From NCBI RefSeq assembly GCF_010868145.1, contig NZ_JAAGUY010000013.1, positions 1 through 64,000 on the forward strand: a stretch of 64,000 bases of DNA, in the 5' to 3' direction. The stretch comes from Nocardia cyriacigeorgica (lineage in GTDB: Bacteria; Actinomycetota; Actinomycetes; Mycobacteriales; Mycobacteriaceae). This document shows, piece by piece, positions 8,361 to 17,677 of the stretch. How positions within the stretch are numbered: position 1 is the stretch's first letter; the number at the start of each line of letters is the position of its first letter. Both the position numbers and the translations under genes were made by a program. The notes under the pieces were generated by a model. That model was not told where the DNA came from. It saw only the letters and a list, made by a program, of their open reading frames with translations, and did not search any database.

Positions 8361-9061
8361 CCGTGCTGTTGATGAGGCTGGCCGCACCTCTCCAGTCTTG
8401 GGGTGTGAGCAGTCGGTTCGCGCGGCGCGAGACCCAACAGTACCCGTCCAAGAGTGGTGTCCTCGGCTTGATCGCGGCCGCGCAGGGACGGCGCCGGACC
8501 GACCCGATCGAGGAAGCACTACAGGATCTCGCCTTCGGTGTCCGCGTCGATCAGCCTGGGCGATTGGTTCGGGACTTTCAGGTTGCGCTCAGCATCGACA
8601 AGAAACGGTCGTTCCCGCTTTCTCAGCGCTACTACCTTGCCGATGCGGTGTTCCTGGCGGCCGTTCAGGGCGAGCGTGAACTCATCGGAGGAATCCGTGA
8701 GGCCTTGCGTCGGCCGGAATTTCCGCTTTACCTGGGCCGCAGGTCCTGCCCTGTCACTGAGCCACTGATGGTCGGAGACCTGTTGGAATGCTCGCTGGAC
8801 CACGCTCTGCGGCAGGCCGAATGGCAGGCGGCGCGGTGGTACCGGCGGTCGCAGCAGCTCGAAGTCCATCTGACGATCTATCGAGACCTGACATTTGGCG
8901 ACCAAGCGGAACAGAGTGAGCTCGTTCGTGACATGCCGCTCAGCTTCGACCCGGAACGGCGTGAATACGGATGGCGAACAGTAGTCGAGGACTCGACCAC
9001 TGTGCACAATCCGGGAGGCCGTACTGGCCATGACCCACTGTCGGCTCTTGGGGGTTCTTGA
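8357..9061 (+). CDS. cas5e: Cascade subunit Cas5e (CasD)
   Basis: This encodes 234 residues. Cas5e caps the 5' handle of the crRNA and contacts Cse1. The N-terminal LLMRLAAPLQSWGVSSRF and TQQYPSKSGVLGLIAAAQGR are signature Cas5 segments. GTG 8357 overlaps the cas7e stop by 4 nt and the stop shares one base with the cas6e ATG, so translation is probably coupled throughout. Confidence 0.96.
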   Translation: MTVLLMRLAAPLQSWGVSSRFARRETQQYPSKSGVLGLIAAAQGRRRTDPIEEALQDLAFGVRVDQPGRLVRDFQVALSIDKKRSFPLSQRYYLADAVFLAAVQGERELIGGIREALRRPEFPLYLGRRSCPVTEPLMVGDLLECSLDHALRQAEWQAARWYRRSQQLEVHLTIYRDLTFGDQAEQSELVRDMPLSFDPERREYGWRTVVEDSTTVHNPGGRTGHDPLSALGGS

Positions 9062-9735
9062 TGTTCCTATCCCGTGTCCAGCTCAACCCAGCTCGGGTCG
9101 GCACCAGGAAGTATCTCTCTTCGCCGCAGGTCGTGCATGCCGCGGTGATGTCGGCGTTCCCCCCGGGCGGGGAAGCGCGGGGTGAGAGCCGGTCCGGCCG
9201 TGTGTTGTGGCGAATCGACCGACGCGATATGGCTATCGACCTCTATGTCGTCAGCCCGGTCGAACCAGATTTCACGCATATCGTCGAACAGGCGGGATGG
9301 CCGACCACAACGGCCTGGACGACCCGGAAATACGCTCCGTTGCTGGATAGATTGACGGTGGGGCAGCAATGGCATTTCCGGCTCACAGCGAATCCGGTTC
9401 TGTCCACCTCCCACAACGCCGCACGTGGTCGCCCAAGGCTGAGCGGGCTCGATATCGGTGATCAAATGGCCTGGCTGGAACGAAAATCCGAGGGAAACGG
9501 CTTCCGGCTCGGGACTTGTGGTGGCCCCAATGGGAAAGTGCCCGATGTGGTGATTTCCGACCGCTCGGGTCGGCGTTTCCGACGGGGCAGGGCAACGGTG
9601 ACGTTGTCGACGGCGACCTTTGAAGGCACGTTGCTGGTATCCGATCCGCCGGCGCTGCGATCGGCGCTGGTCAACGGTATCGGCCGCGCAAAAGGTTATG
9701 GGTGCGGTCTCATGACGCTGGCGCCCACTACATGA
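9061..9735 (+). CDS. cas6e: crRNA endoribonuclease Cas6e (CasE/Cse3)
   Basis: This encodes 224 residues from ATG 9061 (MFLSRVQLNP); a TTG directly before it is possible but less likely. Cas6e cuts the array transcript within each repeat hairpin and stays bound to the 3' end of the crRNA. The catalytic histidine of the Thermus enzyme (H26) corresponds to H26 here, in QVVHAAVMS. The C-terminal glycine-rich RNA-binding loop is GIGRAKGYGCGLMTL. The stem recognised would be the CCCCGC...GCGGGG palindrome of the local repeats. Confidence 0.96.
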   Translation: MFLSRVQLNPARVGTRKYLSSPQVVHAAVMSAFPPGGEARGESRSGRVLWRIDRRDMAIDLYVVSPVEPDFTHIVEQAGWPTTTAWTTRKYAPLLDRLTVGQQWHFRLTANPVLSTSHNAARGRPRLSGLDIGDQMAWLERKSEGNGFRLGTCGGPNGKVPDVVISDRSGRRFRRGRATVTLSTATFEGTLLVSDPPALRSALVNGIGRAKGYGCGLMTLAPTT

Positions 9736-10682
9736 CCGACCAGCCCGGTAGCCGTCCGGTGCGCATCGGCGAACTTGTTCGCGCACGTGATCGGCTGTCG
9801 TTTATCTATCTCGAGCGCGCGACCGTCCACCGCGACGGCAATGCCGTGACAGCTACCGATGAGCGCGGCGTTGTTCATATCCCGGCGGCGACGATCGGGG
9901 CACTGCTGCTCGGTCCGGGAACACGCGTGACGCATCAAGCCATGATGCTGCTGGCAGAAAGCGGCTCCACAGCAGTATGGGTCGGTGAACGAGGTGTGCG
10001 GTACTACGCACACGGTCGAACTCTTGCCCGCAGCTCACGTCTCCTCGAAGCGCAGGCAGCCGCTGTCTCGAATTCGACTTCCAGGTTGCGTGTCGCCCGG
10101 CGAATGTACGAAATGCGGTTCCCGGGTGAAGATGTCTCGCGCATGACCATGCAGCAGCTCCGCGGTCGTGAAGGTGCTCGCATCCGGCGGTTGTACCGCG
10201 ACCATGCCGACCGTACTGGCATCGAGTGGAAGCGCCGCGATTTCGACCCGGACAACTTCGACGCCGGTGACGCCGTGAATCGGGCTTTGTCCTCGGCCAC
10301 TACATGCTTGTACGGCATCGTGCACGCGGTAGTGGTGGCACTCGGTTGTGCACCTGGCCTCGGATTCGTGCACACGGGGCACGAACGATCGTTCGTGTTC
10401 GACTTGGCCGATCTCTATAAGGCCGAATTCGCCATACCCGCAGCATTCGATGCCGCGGCAGATGGCGGCGACGACATTCCAGGGACGACGCGACGCGCGG
10501 TCCGCGACGCCGTACAAACCGGCCGGCTGCTCGAACGGTGTTGCAAGGATATCTATGACCTCTTACTTCCCGACCAGCCCGACGGCGCAGAGGAATGGGA
10601 TACCGACATCGTCGAACTCTGGGATCGGAAGGGCAACGTAGCAGGCGGCACGTCCTACGGTGACGAGGAAGTCCCGTGGTAG
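9732..10682 (+). CDS. cas1: Adaptation integrase Cas1, type I-E
   Basis: This encodes 316 residues from ATG 9732, which overlaps the cas6e stop by 4 nt. With Cas2 it integrates new spacers at the leader end of an array. The metal ligands align with E. coli Cas1 (E141, H208, D221) as E147, H214 and D227, in RGREGARI and HTGHERSFVFDLADLYK. All are present, so adaptation is expected to be active. The C-terminal tail (DIVELWDRKGN) is typical of actinobacterial type I-E Cas1. Confidence 0.97.
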   Translation: MTDQPGSRPVRIGELVRARDRLSFIYLERATVHRDGNAVTATDERGVVHIPAATIGALLLGPGTRVTHQAMMLLAESGSTAVWVGERGVRYYAHGRTLARSSRLLEAQAAAVSNSTSRLRVARRMYEMRFPGEDVSRMTMQQLRGREGARIRRLYRDHADRTGIEWKRRDFDPDNFDAGDAVNRALSSATTCLYGIVHAVVVALGCAPGLGFVHTGHERSFVFDLADLYKAEFAIPAAFDAAADGGDDIPGTTRRAVRDAVQTGRLLERCCKDIYDLLLPDQPDGAEEWDTDIVELWDRKGNVAGGTSYGDEEVPW

Positions 10683-11053
10683 TGCTGGTTCTCAGCGCCT
10701 GCCCTGCTGGACTCCGCGGACACCTCACCCGGTGGTTCCTGGAGATCAGCCCGGGAGTGTTCGTCGGCGTTGTCAGCGCGAAGGTGCGGCAACTGGCGTG
10801 GGAACGCATCGTGGATCTATCCAAGGACGGCCGCGCGATCATGATTCACACGACGCGAGGCGAGCAACGGCTGGCATTCAAGGTTCATCGCCACGATTGG
10901 GAGCCAATTGATCTGGACGGGATCCACCTGATGCGGCGCCCCCACACCGCCGACCAGAAACAAGGCGGCGCACGTTCCGGATGGAGCAAGGCAAGCCGAT
11001 ACCATCGAGCGTCTAAACGCCGCAGGCATGGAGACACGAACGAAAGTGAATGA
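10676..11053 (+). CDS. cas2: Adaptation protein Cas2, type I-E (CasF-like)
   Basis: This encodes 125 residues from GTG 10676, overlapping cas1 by 7 nt. The N-terminus MVVLVLSACPAGLRGHLTRW and the GVFVGVVSAKVRQLAWERI segment identify the E. coli-type Cas2, the structural partner of Cas1. It is longer than the E. coli protein because of a very basic tail after residue 90 (arginine-, lysine- and serine-rich, ending GDTNESE). The last codons overlap the leader of the main array, so the 3' end of the gene doubles as leader DNA. Confidence 0.94.
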   Translation: MVVLVLSACPAGLRGHLTRWFLEISPGVFVGVVSAKVRQLAWERIVDLSKDGRAIMIHTTRGEQRLAFKVHRHDWEPIDLDGIHLMRRPHTADQKQGGARSGWSKASRYHRASKRRRHGDTNESE

Positions 11054-11093
11054 AATTCGCCCGAACAGCGAGTAAACGTGCAGATCAGCAAGT
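11040..11093 (+). promoter_or_regulatory. Leader of the main CRISPR array
   Basis: Only 40 nt separate the cas2 stop from repeat 1. The segment AAAGTGAATGAAATT, which runs across the cas2 stop, is shared with the small array at 668-683. Leaders normally carry the array promoter and the adaptation site. Because the space is so short, the array may be transcribed partly by read-through from the cas operon. Confidence 0.65.
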
Positions 11094-12891
11094 GTGCTCC
11101 CCGCACGCGCGGGGATGAGCCCACGGCAGCGTTCGCAGGGCTGGCATCGACGACGTGCTCCCCGCACGCGCGGGGATGAGCCCGCTGCCGCGTCGAACGC
11201 GCGGCGCGGTGCCTCGTGCTCCCCGCACGCGCGGGGATGAGCCCACAGGAGGCGCCCACCCTGAGGGGCAGGGGTCGTGCTCCCCGCACGCGCGGGGATG
11301 AGCCCAGAGGACGGCCGTTGTTGTCGACCGCCCCGAGGTGCTCCCCGCACGCGCGGGGATGAGCCCGGTGCGCGGCCGCGCGGGTGAGGGCAGCGTGTGT
11401 GCTCCCCGCACGCGCGGGGATGAGCCCGACGGGTTTGCATGCGCCCAGGTCGCTGGAGCGTGCTCCCCGCACGCGCGGGGATGAGCCCAGTGCCAACGTC
11501 ATTGCGACGAGCGAGTCGAAGTGCTCCCCGCACGCGCGGGGATGAGCCCAGGCCCCCGGTCGCCATCGCCGGTACGGAAGCGTGCTCCCCGCACGCGCGG
11601 GGATGAGCCCTCGACGCAACCCGCACGATGGTCGACGCGGCCGTGCTCCCCGCACGCGCGGGGATGAGCCCGCCGGAGCGAGCGCCTGCACGACAGTCGA
11701 GACGTGCTCCCCGCACGCGCGGGGATGAGCCCTTGCCGCCACCCTCACCGAGGTGGCCGCCGGTGTGCTCCCCGCACGCGCGGGGATGAGCCCCGCATGA
11801 GCTCAACGATGTCGGTGGCCATCGTGTGCTCCCCGCACGCGCGGGGATGAGCCCTCCCCAGCCCAGCGTCTTTTCCGGCAGATGCCGTGCTCCCCGCACG
11901 CGCGGGGATGAGCCCGCCCGCGACGCCTGGAACGGCATGGCCGCCGAGTGCTCCCCGCACGCGCGGGGATGAGCCCAACGCGCTCGACAAGCTGCCCAAC
12001 CATGAGGGGTGCTCCCCGCACGCGCGGGGATGAGCCCAGCATCCACCCGTGGCAGCACGAAGACGACAAGTGCTCCCCGCACGCGCGGGGATGAGCCCGG
12101 GGTAGGAATGGCTTTCTTCCGGGCGGGCGAGTGCTCCCCGCACGCGCGGGGATGAGCCCAAGGCCGCCCTGCCGGGTGCCGACCTCGCCGAGTGCTCCCC
12201 GCACGCGCGGGGATGAGCCCCCCGCCAGCTCGCCGGTATCCGGATCGACCGGGTGCTCCCCGCACGCGCGGGGATGAGCCCGCCCCCGGAATCCCTTCAT
12301 CCACCTCATGGATGTGCTCCCCGCACGCGCGGGGATGAGCCCAACCACCCACAACACCCATTGAAACCGCAGGTGTGCTCCCCGCACGCGCGGGGATGAG
12401 CCCCCGGGTGGCGGACAACGACTCTGCCGGACACCGTGCTCCCCGCACGCGCGGGGATGAGCCCGACGGCGGAGACTCCAGCTTCCACGAGATCATGTGC
12501 TCCCCGCACGCGCGGGGATGAGCCCAGCTCGACCGCGACCCCCGCCAGCGCGACGACGTGCTCCCCGCACGCGCGGGGATGAGCCCGTATACCGGGTCGC
12601 GGTCGTCGTGGCCCTCGGGTGCTCCCCGCACGCGCGGGGATGAGCCCAGCACTACGCGCCGGACCAGCACACCAGGGACGTGCTCCCCGCACGCGCGGGG
12701 ATGAGCCAGTCGGCCGATCCACCATGCAACGCTGGGAATCGTGCTCCCCGCACGCGCGGGGATGAGCCCATCGCGCCGACCGGCGGGCCCGCGAACGTGT
12801 GGTGCTCCCCGCACGCGCGGGGATGAGCCCAAGACGATCATCTACTCGGCCGAATGCGGCCGGTGCTCCCCGTAAACACGGGAATGAGCCT
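11094..12891 (+). CRISPR. Main type I-E CRISPR array, 30 repeats and 29 spacers
   Basis: The repeat is 29 nt, starting GTGCTCCCCGCACGCG and ending GGGATGAGCCC, with an exact 61-nt period (32-nt spacers) from 11094 to 12863. It holds a 6-bp hairpin stem suited to Cas6e. Almost all copies are identical. The copy at 12680 changes its last base, and the final copy at 12863 is degenerate in the stem (GTAAACACGGG), marking the trailer end. Newest spacers should therefore be next to cas2. No spacer was seen to match elsewhere in this window by eye. Long minus-strand open frames across the array are repeat artefacts. Confidence 0.99.
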
Positions 12892-12940
12892 CCTTGGTGA
12901 CGGCGTAGTTGACTTCGCCCTCGGCGCATCTCGCACACGA

Positions 12941-12969
12941 TGCGTCTCCGCACGCGCGGGGGACGAGGA
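12941..12969 (+). repeat. Decayed repeat beyond the array end
   Basis: The segment contains TCTCCGCACGCGCGGGG, an almost intact stem, followed by a diverged end. It lies 78 nt after the start of repeat 30 rather than 61, so it is a fossil repeat 31 with an altered spacer. No gene is seen between it and rel. Confidence 0.6.
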
Positions 12970-13159
12970 TCGGCTTACCGTTGCCTGCTGCGTCGGGTAG
13001 AAGTCCACGATGGGGTGGTGTCTATCGGTACGAAAGTGCCAGAAAATGGCCTTGGCAACCTGTTGCCGGACAGTGTGCTGGCGCGGGGGCTAGAGTTGAT
13101 GGTCTGGGAGGTTGCGGTGGTCGGATGAGGTCCCGGCCACAGCGTGGAGAGGTGGTGGC

Positions 13160-15577
13160 ATGACTCAGCATCTGGGCGAGGCGAACGTCGAGCAATCGGC
13201 TGCCTCGCGGCCGGGCGGTGCGCCGGCCACCTCGTCCGATGGTGCAGCGGCACAACCCGCACGGCCAGCGACCCCAGGTCCCAATCCTGACGTGGTGCGC
13301 CAAGGGGGCACGGCGGCGGTGCCGACCTCGGCCTCGCGGCGGGTGCGGGCCCGCCTGGCCCGGCGGATGACCGGCCAGCGGGGCATCGCGGCGGTCAAGC
13401 CGGTGCTCGAGCCGCTGGCGACAGTGCACCGCGAGCTCTATCCCAAGGCGAACCTGACGCTGTTGCAGCGTGCCTTCGATGTCGCGGACGAGCGTCACGC
13501 CAAGCAGTTCCGCAAATCAGGTGACCCGTACATCACCCATCCGCTCGCCGTGGCCAATATCCTGGCCGAGCTCGGAATGGACACCACCACACTGGTGGCG
13601 GCCCTGCTGCACGACACGGTGGAGGACACCGGATACTCGCTCGACCAGCTCACCGCCGACTTCGGTGCGGAGGTCGCGCACCTGGTTGACGGTGTCACCA
13701 AACTCGACAAGGTCAACCTCGGTGCGGCCGCCGAGGCCGAGACCATCCGCAAGATGATCATCGCCATGGCCCGCGATCCCCGCGTGCTGGTGATCAAGGT
13801 GGCCGACCGGCTGCACAACATGCGCACCATGCGGTTCCTGCCGCCGGAGAAGCAGGCCAAGAAGGCCAAGGAAACCCTCGAGGTCATTGCGCCGTTGGCC
13901 CATCGCCTCGGCATGGCCACCGTCAAATGGGAGCTAGAGGACCTGGCGTTCGCCATCCTGCATCCCAAGAAGTACGACGAGATCGTGCGCCTGGTCGCCG
14001 ATCGCGCGCCCTCGCGCGACACCTACCTGGCCAAGGTGCGCGCCGAGATCGTCAACACCCTGGCGGCCAGCCGGATCAACGCCATCGTCGAGGGCAGGCC
14101 CAAGCACTACTGGTCGATCTATCAGAAGATGATCGTCAAGGGTAAGGACTTCGACGATATCCACGATCTGGTCGGCATCCGCATCCTCTGCGACGAGGTG
14201 CGCGACTGCTACGCGGCCGTCGGTGTCGTGCACTCACTGTGGCAGCCGATGGCCGGGCGGTTCAAGGACTACATCGCCCAGCCTCGCTACGGCGTCTACC
14301 AGTCGCTGCACACCACGGTCGTCGGCCCGGACGGCAAGCCCCTCGAAGTGCAGATCCGCACCCAGGACATGCACCGCACCGCCGAATTCGGTATTGCCGC
14401 GCACTGGCGCTACAAGGAGACCCGCGGTAAGCACACCAGCGATACCGCCGAGGTCGACGATATGGCGTGGATGCGCCAGCTGCTCGACTGGCAGCGTGAG
14501 GCCGCCGACCCAGCCGAGTTCCTGGAGTCGCTGCGCTTCGACCTCAAGGCGCCGGAGATCTTCGTGTTCACCCCCAAGGGCGACGTGATCACCCTGCCGC
14601 AGAAGTCCACCCCGGTGGACTTCGCGTACGCGGTGCACACCGAGGTCGGTCACCGCTGCATCGGTGCCAGGGTGAACGGGCGGCTGGTCGCGCTGGAACG
14701 ACAGTTGGAGAACGGCGAGGTCGTCGAGGTGTTCACCTCGAAGGCGCAGAACGCCGGACCCAGCCGCGACTGGCAGGGCTTCGTCGTCTCGCCGCGCGCG
14801 AAGGCCAAGATCCGCCAGTGGTTCGCCAAGGAACGTCGCGAAGAGGCGCTCGAGAGCGGTAAAGAGCAGATCAACAAGGAAGTCCGCCGCGTCGGGCTGC
14901 CACTGCAACGGCTCATGAATGTCGACGCGATGAACGCTGTCGCCAAGGAGCTGCACTACACAGATATCTCGGCGCTCTACACCGCGGTCGGCGAACACCA
15001 GGTCTCCGCCCATCACGTCGTCCAGCGCCTGATGGCGCAGCTCGGCGGCATCGGTGATGTGGAAAACGAACTCGCCGAACGCTCCACGCCGTCGACGACC
15101 CCGGCACGTCAACGTGTCTCCGGCGATGCGGGCGTGCTCATTCCCGGCGCCGCGGGCACGGTGGCCAAGCTGGCCAAATGCTGTACGCCTGTGCCCGGTG
15201 ACGAGATCATGGGCTTCGTGACCCGCGGTGGCGCGGTGAGCGTGCACCGGATCGACTGCACCAATGCCGGATCGCTGCAGGCGCAGGCCGAACGCATCAT
15301 CGAGGTGGAGTGGGCGCCGTCGCCGTCGTCGGTGTTCCTGGTCGCCATTCAGATCGAGGCGCTGGACCGCACCAGGTTGCTCTCCGATGTCACCAAGGTG
15401 CTCGCCGACGAGAAGGTCAACATCTTGTCCGCGTCGGTGGCCACCCACGGTGATCGGGTGGCGATCAGCAAGTTCACCTTCGAGATGGGCGATCCGAAAC
15501 ACCTGGGGCACATCCTCAACGTCGTCCGCAACGTCGAGGGCGTGTACGACGTCTACCGGGTGACCTCCGCAGCCTGA
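13160..15577 (+). CDS. rel: Bifunctional (p)ppGpp synthetase/hydrolase Rel
   Basis: This encodes 805 residues from ATG 13160. Rel makes and hydrolyses (p)ppGpp in the stringent response. The HD hydrolase domain holds LLHDTVEDT (about 150-158) and KVADRLHNMRTMRF. The synthetase domain holds GRPKHYWSIYQKM (about 312-324), YGVYQSLHTTV and EVQIRT. TGS, zinc-finger-like (KCCTPVPGDEI) and C-terminal ACT domains follow in normal order. The N-terminus has an about 70-residue low-complexity extension, usual in Nocardia-type Rel. Both active sites look intact. In related genomes rel follows secDF and apt; here the CRISPR island occupies the upstream side. Confidence 0.97.
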   Translation: MTQHLGEANVEQSAASRPGGAPATSSDGAAAQPARPATPGPNPDVVRQGGTAAVPTSASRRVRARLARRMTGQRGIAAVKPVLEPLATVHRELYPKANLTLLQRAFDVADERHAKQFRKSGDPYITHPLAVANILAELGMDTTTLVAALLHDTVEDTGYSLDQLTADFGAEVAHLVDGVTKLDKVNLGAAAEAETIRKMIIAMARDPRVLVIKVADRLHNMRTMRFLPPEKQAKKAKETLEVIAPLAHRLGMATVKWELEDLAFAILHPKKYDEIVRLVADRAPSRDTYLAKVRAEIVNTLAASRINAIVEGRPKHYWSIYQKMIVKGKDFDDIHDLVGIRILCDEVRDCYAAVGVVHSLWQPMAGRFKDYIAQPRYGVYQSLHTTVVGPDGKPLEVQIRTQDMHRTAEFGIAAHWRYKETRGKHTSDTAEVDDMAWMRQLLDWQREAADPAEFLESLRFDLKAPEIFVFTPKGDVITLPQKSTPVDFAYAVHTEVGHRCIGARVNGRLVALERQLENGEVVEVFTSKAQNAGPSRDWQGFVVSPRAKAKIRQWFAKERREEALESGKEQINKEVRRVGLPLQRLMNVDAMNAVAKELHYTDISALYTAVGEHQVSAHHVVQRLMAQLGGIGDVENELAERSTPSTTPARQRVSGDAGVLIPGAAGTVAKLAKCCTPVPGDEIMGFVTRGGAVSVHRIDCTNAGSLQAQAERIIEVEWAPSPSSVFLVAIQIEALDRTRLLSDVTKVLADEKVNILSASVATHGDRVAISKFTFEMGDPKHLGHILNVVRNVEGVYDVYRVTSAA

Positions 15578-15925
15578 GTCGCGTGCCGCACAGCCCGGTG
15601 CCGGCGCACCCAGCTCTGGCTCTTGCGTACATAGCTCGAGCTCATTGGCGCGCGCACGCCTGTGGTTTCCTGACGCGCAGCCCGGGTTCTCCGAGGTTCG
15701 GCGGGGCCCCGTTCGGCTGGTGGTGATGTCATGGGGACTTGGCAAGGAACCCGGCGAGTTCGGAAACTTTGTCACAGGTCCGAGTCGGCGCGCCGTGGCG
15801 TATCCGGGGTCGGGCGGAGGGTCCTGTAAACTTTCCACCGCTTCAGCGGTGATAGCCGGAATCTGTTACGGTCTATTGCGTTTCACGGCGCTGGGTTACT
15901 GCTGCAATACGGATTGCGGGTCGCT
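15578..15925 (+). other. Intergenic region between rel and the cutinase-like gene
   Basis: This is 348 nt without a supported gene. Imperfect GTGCCG/CGGCGCAC pairing just after the rel stop could form a weak hairpin. The segment before the next gene is AT-richer than its surroundings and may hold the promoter of the cutinase/secretion cluster, but no clear -10/-35 pair could be assigned. Confidence 0.35.
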
Positions 15926-17620
15926 ATGGCTGGATGCACGGCACGATTGTCGGGGATGCTGATCGCACTCACCGTCGCTGTGTCGACCGCTACCGCCGGT
16001 ACGGTCGCAGGTGGCGTGGCATCGGCACAAGCACCCGATCCCGCAGGCCCATCAACGAATTTGCCGATTGATAGCTGTCCTGCGCTGTACGCGTTGGGAA
16101 TTCAGGGCACCGGGCAATCGTCCCCGGATGCCGCACCCACCACCGACACTGGAATGCTGTCGACGGTCTTCATGCCGATGATGGCCAAAGCGCCAGATGA
16201 CGGGCTTGTCGACCGTGCCTACGTGCCTTACGAATCCGGATTCGGCGGCGCCACCGGCGGTGGGGTCGCGCCGTATTCGGAATCGGTAACCGGAGGGTTG
16301 TCGAGGCTACGCACCATGGCGAAATCGGTCGCCCAGCGCTGCCCGGACACCAGGTTCGGGATCGTCGGCTACTCCCAAGGCGCGCATGTCGCGTCGATGT
16401 TCGCCCAGGAGGTCGGGCAGGGCTCCGGTGTGCTGCCCGCCGAAAGAGTCGCGGCGGTCGCGCTGTTCGCCGACCCGACCCGCAACCCCGGCGCGCCGCT
16501 GTTTCCCGGCGCGCCGGGAAAGGCCACTCCCGATGCCGCGCCCGGCACCGAGGGCAGTGAGCTGGCCGAGATCGTCGCGCTGCCGCAAGTGCCTGCCAGC
16601 GGCGGCGGCATCGGTCCCGAACGTGACAAGGCGGAAAACTTCGGCGCACTCACTGGACGGGTGGCCAGTTTCTGTGCGGCAGGCGATCTCGCCTGCGATG
16701 CCCCCGAAGGTGCGCCCATTCTGAAGGCGGTCGCGAATATCGCGGGCCAGGCCAAGCTCAGCGGCGGCGACCCCATCGCCTCGCTGGTGTCGATCGCGCA
16801 GGCGCTCGCCTACACCTCCATCAAGACCGCCTCCAAGGTGGTCAACGAGGATATACAGGGCAACAGCCTGGCGAATCTGTCCATCTCGCCGAAGAAGTCG
16901 ATCTCCCAGCGCCTGGCCGATGCCGCCGATCCGCGCGCACCGCTGGACATCCCGGCCGCGCTGCGTGCGCTGCTGAAAGTGGGGATGATCGGACTGAACG
17001 CGGTGGTCACCGTCGTGCGCTCGGTGCTCAACCCGGCCGCCATCGCCGATCTTGCCACCGCCGGGCTGTCCAATCCGCCCGCCGCGCTGCTGATGCTCGG
17101 CACCAAACTGATCGGCGCCATCCCACAGCTCATTCCGCCGACCACCGGCGTCCGGCTGGTGAACCAGGCCTTCGACGCGGTGGTGCAGAACATCACCGAC
17201 AATAAAGAGCTGCTCAATACCACCACGTGGGTGCGTTATTGGGATACCGTCCAACGTCACGGCGCCTACGGCACGGCCACCGTGTCCGCCAATGGCGATT
17301 CGCCGACCAAGTTCGTCGCCGACTGGTTCGCCGCCGTGGCCCGGGATCTGGCCGGTACCTTCGGTTCCGGTAATACGCCGCAGGCGGGCTCGGGGACCGC
17401 GCAGGCTCCGGCACCGGGATTCGCCGTGCCCGACTCCGGCGCGTCGCCTTCACCTGAGGAATTCGGTACGGGACAATTTCCGTTTGGGACAGGAGTCGAC
17501 GGCGCCTCCTATGGCGGCGCGGCTGCGGACCGAATCACCGAACCGATTGTGACGACCGAACGGATCGAGCCGACCGAACGACCCGACACACCCACTAGCT
17601 ACCCGTTCTCCACGAACTGA
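15926..17620 (+). CDS. Secreted cutinase-family esterase with large insertion
   Basis: This encodes 564 residues from ATG 15926 (TTG 15914 is possible). A signal peptide covers about residues 1-33, with hydrophobic core LIALTVAVSTATAG and cleavage near ASAQA. The cutinase/Culp alpha/beta hydrolase fold is shown by DSCPALYALGIQGTG, GYSQGA with nucleophile S150, and CAAGDLACD with acid D254. The likely histidine is H445 in QRHGAYGT, so about 190 residues separate Asp and His against roughly 10-20 in ordinary cutinases. A low-complexity tail follows. It probably hydrolyses esters or lipids at the cell envelope. It lies 57 nt before the secretion cluster in the same direction, so co-expression is plausible. 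Confidence 0.85.
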   Translation: MAGCTARLSGMLIALTVAVSTATAGTVAGGVASAQAPDPAGPSTNLPIDSCPALYALGIQGTGQSSPDAAPTTDTGMLSTVFMPMMAKAPDDGLVDRAYVPYESGFGGATGGGVAPYSESVTGGLSRLRTMAKSVAQRCPDTRFGIVGYSQGAHVASMFAQEVGQGSGVLPAERVAAVALFADPTRNPGAPLFPGAPGKATPDAAPGTEGSELAEIVALPQVPASGGGIGPERDKAENFGALTGRVASFCAAGDLACDAPEGAPILKAVANIAGQAKLSGGDPIASLVSIAQALAYTSIKTASKVVNEDIQGNSLANLSISPKKSISQRLADAADPRAPLDIPAALRALLKVGMIGLNAVVTVVRSVLNPAAIADLATAGLSNPPAALLMLGTKLIGAIPQLIPPTTGVRLVNQAFDAVVQNITDNKELLNTTTWVRYWDTVQRHGAYGTATVSANGDSPTKFVADWFAAVARDLAGTFGSGNTPQAGSGTAQAPAPGFAVPDSGASPSPEEFGTGQFPFGTGVDGASYGGAAADRITEPIVTTERIEPTERPDTPTSYPFSTN

Positions 17621-17677
17621 TCGCCGAGAGGGTTCGACGATGCGATACCACGTGCCCCGATCTGCGGGAATGGGGGA

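Noticed and set aside
10817..12841. Long minus-strand open frame of 674 codons with repeated RVRGA/RACGEH segments
   Set aside because: It lies exactly over the CRISPR array and results from the repeat being open in all frames.
15578..15925. Possible riboswitch or structured RNA between rel and the cutinase gene
   Set aside because: Only weak, interrupted pairings were found and no known RNA motif was recognised.
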